NCBI GenBank assembly: GCA_003446975.1 | Contig: DMAP01000231.1 | Location: forward strand, 2,930-12,370 | Direction of reading: 5' to 3' | From: Clostridiales bacterium | GTDB lineage: Bacteria > Bacillota > Clostridia > Tissierellales > Dethiosulfatibacteraceae | Length of the DNA stretch: 9,441 nucleotides | In this document: positions 6,194 to 9,441 of the stretch, piece after piece | How positions within the stretch are numbered: position 1 is the first letter of the stretch | Layout of the letters: each line of letters starts with the position of its first letter | Position numbers and translations under genes: made by a program | Notes under the pieces: generated by a model | Databases searched by the model: none | Told to the model about the DNA's origin: nothing | The model's input: the letters and a program-made list of their open reading frames with translations, nothing else

Positions 6194-6557
6194 CAGTAAA
6201 TGCAGCTATGCCTGCATTCTTTGCGCCCATTAGGGTTCGTCTGTGATACTCACCTTCGGCGATCTTCCCACCGTAATTAATATCCATCCCACCAATAGGC
6301 GCTACAAAGATCGGCGCTGTGAAATGCTTGCCAAAAAGACTAATAGATGTGTCCTGGCCTTCTTCCTTGTATATCATGTCCATGACAACCTTTACCTTAT
6401 ATAGGTAACTGTAGTTTCTGATAAAGCTATTTCCGGTTCCCTTTGCCCCGACACCGGGTACCCATCCTTTACAAGCTACGCCGTTGCACTCCTTGCACAC
6501 CAGGCAGAGAGGGGAAAGTATCTCCTTGGCATTTTCCCTGACTCTATTATAATCCAT
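6165..6557 (-). CDS. N-terminal fragment of the hydroxy-acid oxidase, with a four-cysteine motif
   Basis: The 130-residue open frame before the frameshift. It starts MDYNRVRENAKEILSP and carries C18-x2-C21-x2-C24-x4-C29 (CLVCKECNGVAC), then KGWVPGVGAKGTG and the first barrel elements, including ISLFGKHFTAPIFVAPIGGM, which matches the FMN-binding N-terminal part of the family. The cysteine cluster is not part of the classical plant or animal glycolate oxidases; I recall similar clusters in clostridial relatives, where a metal or Fe-S site would be plausible but is not shown. On its own this fragment lacks the active-site His and Arg and should be inactive. Confidence 0.7.
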   Translation of the reverse strand: MDYNRVRENAKEILSPLCLVCKECNGVACKGWVPGVGAKGTGNSFIRNYSYLYKVKVVMDMIYKEEGQDTSISLFGKHFTAPIFVAPIGGMDINYGGKIAEGEYHRRTLMGAKNAGIAAFTGDGANDILQ

Positions 6558-6575
6558 GTTTGACCCCCTTGGCTT

Positions 6576-7214
6576 CTATCTTTTAACTCCTGTGATCTTG
6601 CAGTAGACAATCCCTATATTGCCATCTGCCTTTTCCGCATCCTTTTTATCGACGCCTAGCGTAAAACTCAAGTATTCCTCCGAATCACCACCAAAGCTTT
6701 TGAAAGAGGTGCTTCTGCCTTTCACCGTGTGTTGTCCCAGCTCATTGTGGTAAATACCATTCCTTACCAATGTGGCGTAGCCGTACGTATCTGTATCAAT
6801 CTCAAAAAGGTCACTGGAGTCGTCTCGGATATATTTCATGTCAACGGTTCCCTTTAGTGGAAAACTTTCCCCATTTTCATGTTTTAGTTCAAACTCAAAA
6901 CTGAAGCTCTTGCTCGTTCCTTTTTCAAAAATCATAGGTTCTAAAGCAAGCATGGCGTCTTCATGATAGGCTTTTTGTATCATAATAGGCTGAATAGCGA
7001 TAGCCTTAGGAGGATCATCGAGAATAGAGAATCCCAGCTTGTTTTCGCCACGTTTAATGCCATAAGCTTCATATGGATCTTTCATGCTCCCCGGTTCTGT
7101 GCTTCCTCCACCGCAGGCAGAAAGAACTATTGTGGTCAATATGATTAGGACAATAATGTTCGCTAATCTGCGATGACAGATTTTTCTTTTTTGACTTTGG
7201 TATCCACTTCTCAT
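6576..7214 (-). CDS. Putative lipoprotein of unknown function
   Basis: A 212-residue secreted protein anchored by lipid at the outer face of the membrane. A basic N-terminus (KRKICHRR) precedes a hydrophobic stretch (residues 18-33) and the lipobox LSAC with C34 as the lipidated cysteine, then a flexible GGGSTEPGS linker. The mature part looks beta-rich (FSFEFELKHENGESFPLKGTVDMKY) with few motifs and one further cysteine near the C-terminus (GIVYCKITGVKR). I do not recognise a family. The ATG at 7214 has AGGAGGG seven bases upstream. It is the first gene of the unit with the hydroxy-acid oxidase (18-bp gap) and the isochorismatase-type hydrolase; whether it binds a related substrate is unknown. 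Confidence 0.85.
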   Translation of the reverse strand: MRSGYQSQKRKICHRRLANIIVLIILTTIVLSACGGGSTEPGSMKDPYEAYGIKRGENKLGFSILDDPPKAIAIQPIMIQKAYHEDAMLALEPMIFEKGTSKSFSFEFELKHENGESFPLKGTVDMKYIRDDSSDLFEIDTDTYGYATLVRNGIYHNELGQHTVKGRSTSFKSFGGDSEEYLSFTLGVDKKDAEKADGNIGIVYCKITGVKR

Positions 7215-7266
7215 TTGCGATCCCTCCTGTTAAGACCTTATTTTTTGTTAACACTCCAATTGATTC

Positions 7267-7275
7267 ATTATATCA
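7267..7275 (-). promoter_or_regulatory. Extended -10 promoter of the lipoprotein operon
   Basis: Minus-strand TGATATAAT (7275-7267) is a perfect extended -10 (TGnTATAAT). No good -35 is seen at the usual distance. The predicted start near 7260 gives a leader of about 46 nt. An absent -35 and an adjacent dyad suggest possible dependence on an activator. Confidence 0.6.
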
Positions 7276-7277
7276 TA

Positions 7278-7294
7278 ATATGATTTCATCATAT
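7278..7294. promoter_or_regulatory. Dyad in the -35 region of the lipoprotein operon
   Basis: Perfect 7-bp arms ATATGAT and ATCATAT around TTC, immediately upstream of the extended -10 element. Position fits an activator or repressor site. The sequence is very AT-rich, so chance cannot be excluded. Confidence 0.4.
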
Positions 7295-7377
7295 AACTTA
7301 AATATTTTGGTTTTATGCAAAATAATAGTTTTTAAAAGCAATATTAAGAAAAAAAAGTTAAGCTCTAGATATGATGA

Positions 7378-7401
7378 AAACCCGTTGAAATCAACGGGTT
7401 T
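7378..7401 (-). terminator. Hairpin terminator, probably of the tRNA operon
   Basis: AAACCCGTTGA and TCAACGGGTTT are perfect 11-bp arms with almost no loop (a physical loop of AAAT in the plus-strand reading). On the minus strand it is followed by TTTTCATCAT and, farther on, a run of eight T. On the plus strand only TTTCGATTATAT follows, so minus is favoured. It would end the tRNA transcript about 195 nt past tRNA-Ala and shield the lipoprotein promoter. Confidence 0.65.
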
Positions 7402-7456
7402 CGATTATATCAAACATTGTGTTGTTATTGCCGGCTACATTAGTCAGCTCCATTAA

Positions 7457-7598
7457 CCAAATTATAAATTTGGATTTCGTGACATAAGACCTACGACGCA
7501 ATCATAGATTACTGTCAGGTTCTCGAGCCAAATCATAGATTTGGATTTCGCGGCCTCTGACCTACTAAGAAATCGAAGATTTCAGTTAGGTCATCATG
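7457..7598. repeat. Tandem array of 71-bp imperfect repeats, each with two hairpins
   Basis: Two adjacent units, 7457-7527 and 7528-7598, match at about 52 of 71 positions by hand alignment. Each begins CCAAAT-N5-ATTTGG then ATTTCG, and contains a second stem-loop GACCT...AATC-N3-GATT...AGGT. Unit differences fall mainly in loops and linkers (loops TATAA and CATAG), while stems are kept. A degenerate remnant of a third unit end (GTCAGCTCCATTAA, 7443-7456) precedes the first. The second unit ends in the encoded CCA of tRNA-Ala. Stem-loop centres are near 7465, 7505, 7536 and 7576. The array would be in the 3' trailer of the tRNA transcript. No T-run follows these hairpins, so they are not ordinary terminators, and no coding frame explains them. 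Confidence 0.75.
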
Positions 7599-7672
7599 GT
7601 GGAGATAAGGGGATTCGAACCCCTGGCCTCTTGAATGCCATTCAAGCGCGATCCCAACTTCGCCATATCCCC
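7597..7672 (-). tRNA. tRNA-Ala (anticodon GGC)
   Basis: Complete cloverleaf with encoded CCA (7599-7597). Acceptor GGGGATA pairs with TATCTCC and contains the G3-U70 wobble pair that marks alanine tRNAs. D arm GCGA/TCGC, anticodon stem CTTGA/TCAAG with loop ATGGCAT (GGC at 7639-7637), variable loop AGGCC, T arm AGGGG/CCCCT with loop TTCGAAT. Reads GCC and GCU. It lies 19 bp after tRNA-Val in the same transcript. Confidence 0.97.
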
Positions 7673-7691
7673 ATATCAAATTAAAATAAAA

Positions 7692-7766
7692 TGGTGCGAG
7701 ATGAGGGATTCGAACCCACGACTTTTTGCACGTCAAGCAAACACTCTCCCACTGAGTTAATCTCGC
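7692..7766 (-). tRNA. tRNA-Val (anticodon GAC)
   Basis: Acceptor GCGAGAT pairs with ATCTCGC, discriminator A and encoded CCA (7694-7692). D arm ACTC/GAGT, anticodon stem TTTGC/GCAAA with loop TTGACGT (GAC at 7734-7732), T loop TTCGAAT. A35, C36 and A73 agree with valine identity. The T stem GTGGG/CCCTC has one U-U mismatch (position 50 with 64), which is unusual but still compatible with a functional tRNA. First gene of the two-tRNA operon. Confidence 0.95.
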
Positions 7767-7804
7767 ACATTGGACAACTTCAATCAAAATATATCCACCT
7801 TGAA

Positions 7805-7833
7805 ATAATAACAAAATTCGGGATAAAAAACAA
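7805..7833 (-). promoter_or_regulatory. Promoter of the tRNA-Val/tRNA-Ala operon
   Basis: Minus-strand TTGTTT (7833-7828), 17-bp spacer, TATTAT (7810-7805). It predicts a start near 7798, about 32 nt before the tRNA-Val 5' end. It diverges from the peroxiredoxin promoter. Confidence 0.6.
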
Positions 7834-7901
7834 CACTTACTTTCAAAATAAAACATTAAATTAGCTTAACAGATTGCCACATTGACATTTTTTCTACTTT
7901 G

Positions 7902-7930
7902 TTGACACTGGTACCCAAAATGAATATAGT
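7902..7930 (+). promoter_or_regulatory. Promoter of the peroxiredoxin-like gene
   Basis: Perfect TTGACA (7902-7907), 17-bp spacer, TATAGT (7925-7930, 5 of 6). A second TTGACA lies exactly 20 bp upstream (7882-7887) but has no matching -10. The transcription start would be near 7937. Confidence 0.75.
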
Positions 7931-7961
7931 ATAAATAAAAGAACCAGAAAGGTGGATCGAT

Positions 7962-8600
7962 ATGAGCTTAAGTGAAAAATTACAATCATATAGAGAAGAA
8001 TCTCTCAGCAAAAAAAATGAAGAAGACAAAAGCATAATGCTTGAAACTGCAGAAAACCTGCGAAAGCTTGAAATAGAAAAAAACGCCCTCAAAGAAGGCG
8101 ATAAAATCCCAGCGTTCAAATTGAAAAATGCAATAGGTGAAACAATCAAGATTTATGATGTGTTGTCAAAAGGGCCGATCATAATTAACTTCTACAGAGG
8201 TGCATGGTGCCCATACTGCAACCTTGAAATTGCCGCATACCAGGAAGTTCTGCCGGAAATAAAAAAAAGAGGCGCTCACCTGGTAGCTATATCGCCTGAA
8301 CTGCCGGATATTACAATGACATTGAAGGAAAAACATGCTCTTGAATTTGAAATACTCAGCGACACTGACAACATGGTAGCCAAGGAGTTTGGACTTGTAT
8401 TCAAACTGGAAGACAAATTAGTCGCTTTATATAAAAAGATGGGTATAGACCTTGTGGTGTCTCAAGGCAACAGGAATAGCGAGCTACCGATACCCGCCAC
8501 GTATGTTGTGGACACCAATGGTATCATAAAACTGTCTTACCTTAACAGCGACTACACCAAAAGGCTTGAGCCAATGGACGCCATTAATGCATTAGATTAA
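7962..8600 (+). CDS. Peroxiredoxin-like (AhpC/TSA, redoxin-fold) protein
   Basis: A 212-residue cytosolic thiol protein. An N-terminal charged helix of about 45 residues (SEKLQSYREESLSKKNEED) precedes a thioredoxin-fold AhpC/TSA domain starting at GDKIPAFKLKNAIGE. The active site is FYRGAWCPYCNLEI with C83 and C86 in a CPYC motif, as in the 'peroxiredoxin-like family' rather than classical AhpC (PxxxTxxC). Later come LVAISPELPD, FEILSDTDNMVAKEFGLVF and the cis-Pro segment ELPIPATYVVDTNGIIK. Likely role: thiol-dependent reduction of peroxides or disulfides with C83 as attacking residue; the partner is unknown. The ATG at 7962 has AAAGGTGG six bases upstream. It is monocistronic with its own promoter; its stop overlaps the convergent small gene by 4 bp, and its terminator lies inside that gene. 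Confidence 0.92.
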   Translation: MSLSEKLQSYREESLSKKNEEDKSIMLETAENLRKLEIEKNALKEGDKIPAFKLKNAIGETIKIYDVLSKGPIIINFYRGAWCPYCNLEIAAYQEVLPEIKKRGAHLVAISPELPDITMTLKEKHALEFEILSDTDNMVAKEFGLVFKLEDKLVALYKKMGIDLVVSQGNRNSELPIPATYVVDTNGIIKLSYLNSDYTKRLEPMDAINALD

Positions 8601-8830
8601 ATATCCTCTTTGTTGAAGGATTCTTTTAAGGCCTTGTACAACATCAGGGCCTTTTTTTCATATTCTATTGGAATATCCACAAATCCCCAACCCATTGTCA
8701 GCTCGAAAATGCCATTGTAGGCCAAACTATTGTTGGTTATCAAAACATGGGGTATGGACTCTTCATCCAGAATATTGGTGTAAAGCTCCGCTTCAAACTG
8801 ATTATCCAATTTGACTCTTATAGTATCCAT
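8597..8830 (-). CDS. DUF2007-like small protein
   Basis: A 77-residue cytosolic protein. The pattern FEAELYTNILDEESIPHVLITNN followed by a Gly/Phe-rich loop (GIFELTMGWGFVDIPIEYEKKALMLYKAL) resembles DUF2007, a small ferredoxin-like fold ('putative signal transducing protein') in which an AExxxxxLxxxGIP helix and a final strand-helix are typical. The assignment is from memory of the pattern and is moderate. The ATG at 8830 has GGAGG six bases upstream and an extended -10 promoter. The stop TAA at 8597-8599 shares TTAA with the stop of the convergent peroxiredoxin gene. Confidence 0.78.
   Translation of the reverse strand: MDTIRVKLDNQFEAELYTNILDEESIPHVLITNNSLAYNGIFELTMGWGFVDIPIEYEKKALMLYKALKESFNKEDI
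8628..8658 (+). terminator. Terminator of the peroxiredoxin gene, inside the convergent gene
   Basis: AAGGCC (8628-8633) and GGCCTT (8648-8653) form a 6-bp GC-rich stem with a 14-nt loop, followed by a run of seven T on the plus strand (8652-8658). It lies 28 bp past the peroxiredoxin stop and wholly within the last codons of the DUF2007-like gene on the other strand. Confidence 0.65.
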
Positions 8831-8859
8831 TATTCTCCTCCACTACATTTTATGCTGTT

Positions 8860-8868
8860 ATTATATCA
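8860..8868 (-). promoter_or_regulatory. Extended -10 promoter of the DUF2007-like gene
   Basis: Minus-strand TGATATAAT (8868-8860) is a perfect extended -10 element, identical to that of the lipoprotein operon. The -35 region is poor and falls at the edge of the upstream terminator. The leader is about 22 nt. Confidence 0.6.
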
Positions 8869-8884
8869 CATCAACGCCAGCAAA

Positions 8885-8929
8885 AAGAACCCAAGCACCT
8901 TAATTCATGAGTAGAAGGCTTGGGTTCTT
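8885..8929 (-). terminator. Terminator of the TRAP transporter operon
   Basis: Perfect 12-bp arms AAGAACCCAAGC (8885-8896) and GCTTGGGTTCTT (8918-8929) around a 21-nt loop. On the minus strand the stem runs into TTCTTTTTGC, giving a U-run. It begins 20 bp after the permease stop codon. Confidence 0.85.
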
Positions 8930-8948
8930 CTTCATTTTTCCTTTACAT

Positions 8949-9441
8949 CTACGCTGTCGTTGCAGGTTTTTTAATCTTTTGAATAATGATCAACGCTATT
9001 AATATAGCCAAGCCAATGAAATCCTGATAAACACTTTCTGATATCATAAACAACGCCGCTGCAAAAACAATCACCCTTAAAAACAAGTTCATCTTCTTGA
9101 TAAAAAATCCTTCAGTTGCTGCCCCAATCATGAATACACCCAGCATAGAAGTGATGATGACCCTGATTGTTATCGCTGCAGTTGTATCAATAGACAAAAG
9201 TGCTGTATTGTAAACAAACATATATGGGACAATGAATCCCGCCAGAGCCAGCTTCACAGACTGAACGCCTGTTTTCATCGGATCTCCCCCTGATACGCCT
9301 GCTGCAGCAAATGATGCCAGAGCAACTGGCGGTGTCAAATTAGCAAACATGGCATAGTAGAAAACAAACATATGGGCGGCGATTGCCGGTATTCCAAGCT
9401 GAATCAAAGCTGGAGCTGCCATAGTGGCTGTTATCAAGAAA
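8949..9441 (-). CDS. Fused TRAP transporter permease (DctQM/TAXI type), C-terminal part
   Basis: C-terminal end of the large membrane subunit of a TRAP transporter, which imports carboxylates or related solutes using an ion gradient and an extracytoplasmic binding protein. The frame is open through the right edge (upstream codons read F-L-I-T-A-T-M-A-A-P), so no start is in the window. Family signatures: ALIQLGIPAIAAHMFVFYYAMFANLTPPVALA, seen as IPAIAAHMFVFYYAMFANL and TPPVALASFAAAGVSGGDP, then GFIVPYMFVYNTALL. These are typical of the 4TM/12TM fused permeases paired with TAXI binding proteins. About three more hydrophobic segments follow and the protein ends QKIKKPATTA. The remaining permease and any binding protein gene should lie to the right. 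The substrate cannot be deduced. Confidence 0.9.
   Translation of the reverse strand, partial: FLITATMAAPALIQLGIPAIAAHMFVFYYAMFANLTPPVALASFAAAGVSGGDPMKTGVQSVKLALAGFIVPYMFVYNTALLSIDTTAAITIRVIITSMLGVFMIGAATEGFFIKKMNLFLRVIVFAAALFMISESVYQDFIGLAILIALIIIQKIKKPATTA

Larger units (their letters stand above)
5525..6557 (-). pseudogene. FMN-dependent alpha-hydroxy-acid oxidizing protein, broken by a frameshift
   Basis: Member of the lactate/glycolate oxidase-like TIM-barrel flavoprotein family, which oxidises 2-hydroxy acids to 2-oxo acids with FMN. Two frames together give about 340 residues, the usual length of the clostridial members. The N-terminal frame runs to ...FTGDGANDILQ and stops at 6165; the matching sequence continues in another frame as IYFNEPLVPLKEVEGWGIPT. 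The switch lies in GATATAC (minus strand, 6179-6173). One extra TA there (GATATATAC) would restore GDGAND-IYFNEPL, so the break is best explained as loss of a TA dinucleotide. Elsewhere both halves look well conserved, with no other lesions, so the change is recent or a sequencing error. AAGGGGGT precedes the ATG at 6557. It lies 18 bp after the lipoprotein gene and upstream of the hydrolase, in one transcript. Confidence 0.85.

Noticed and set aside
5928..6233. A 101-codon plus-strand open frame, and smaller plus frames at 1246-1449, 4502-4714, 4954-5142, 5667-5876 and 6963-7148
   Set aside because: All are antisense to well-supported minus-strand genes and lack family motifs.
7069..7254. 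A 61-codon minus-strand frame overlapping the lipoprotein start
   Set aside because: Out of frame with the signal peptide and lipobox; the lipoprotein frame has the better start and ribosome site.
7443..7598. CRISPR array
   Set aside because: Only two clear units, the divergence is spread over the whole 71 bp, there is no constant-repeat/unique-spacer pattern and no cas gene nearby.
7597..7672. tRNA-Ala 3' end as an integration (att) site
   Set aside because: No second copy of the tRNA 3' end, no integrase and no island genes are in the window.
7533..7856. A 107-codon open frame on the minus strand
   Set aside because: It runs straight through both tRNA genes and the repeat array; the tRNA structures explain the sequence.
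7856..8149. A 97-codon minus-strand open frame
   Set aside because: Antisense shadow of the peroxiredoxin gene and its promoter; the plus-strand frame has clear motifs and a ribosome site.
9435..9437. TTG at 9437 as start of the TRAP permease
   Set aside because: The frame stays open to the window edge and the family sequence continues upstream; the codon is internal.

Overview
The window looks like chromosomal DNA of a low-GC, spore-former-type Bacillota (Clostridia-like; genus not resolvable by eye). Evidence: strong AAGGAGG-type ribosome binding sites, AT-rich sigma-A-type promoters, a BlaI/M56-peptidase pair, an ArAE_1-type exporter, a TAXI/fused-type TRAP permease, a clostridial-type cysteine-rich FMN hydroxy-acid oxidase, and tRNA genes with encoded CCA. 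I see no phage, transposase, integrase, CRISPR or toxin-antitoxin module.

Layout. (1) 1-1702: a BlaI/MecI-type repressor and an M56 (BlaR1/MecR1-like) membrane metallopeptidase, overlapping by 4 bp, on the minus strand; the peptidase runs off the left edge. Their promoter carries two operator-like dyads. (2) 1674-2895: a divergently transcribed membrane diguanylate cyclase with intact GGDEF and RxxD I-site, ended by a bidirectional terminator that overlaps its stop codon. (3) 2913-4908: a minus-strand set of an aromatic-acid-exporter-type membrane protein, a DUF502 membrane protein and an 83-residue protein of unknown function, led by a promoter with a perfect 17-bp palindrome at the expected transcription start. 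(4) 4929-7275: a minus-strand set of a lipoprotein, an FMN-dependent alpha-hydroxy-acid oxidase split by a frameshift, and an isochorismatase-type cysteine hydrolase, all closely spaced. (5) 7378-7833: tRNA-Val(GAC) and tRNA-Ala(GGC) on the minus strand, followed by an array of 71-bp hairpin-rich repeats and a hairpin terminator. (6) 7902-8868: a plus-strand peroxiredoxin-like protein convergent with, and overlapping by 4 bp, a DUF2007-like small protein. (7) 8885-9441: the C-terminal end of a fused TRAP transporter permease and its terminator.

The 382-bp stretch without a protein gene at 7215-7596 holds the lipoprotein promoter, a dyad, a terminator hairpin and the repeat array. The 195-bp gap 7767-7961 holds back-to-back promoters for the tRNAs and the peroxiredoxin. 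Themes are envelope sensing (BlaI/M56, diguanylate cyclase, lipoprotein), small organic acid metabolism and transport (hydroxy-acid oxidase, isochorismatase fold, ArAE, TRAP) and redox defence. The least explained element is the repeat array in the 3' trailer of the tRNA operon.
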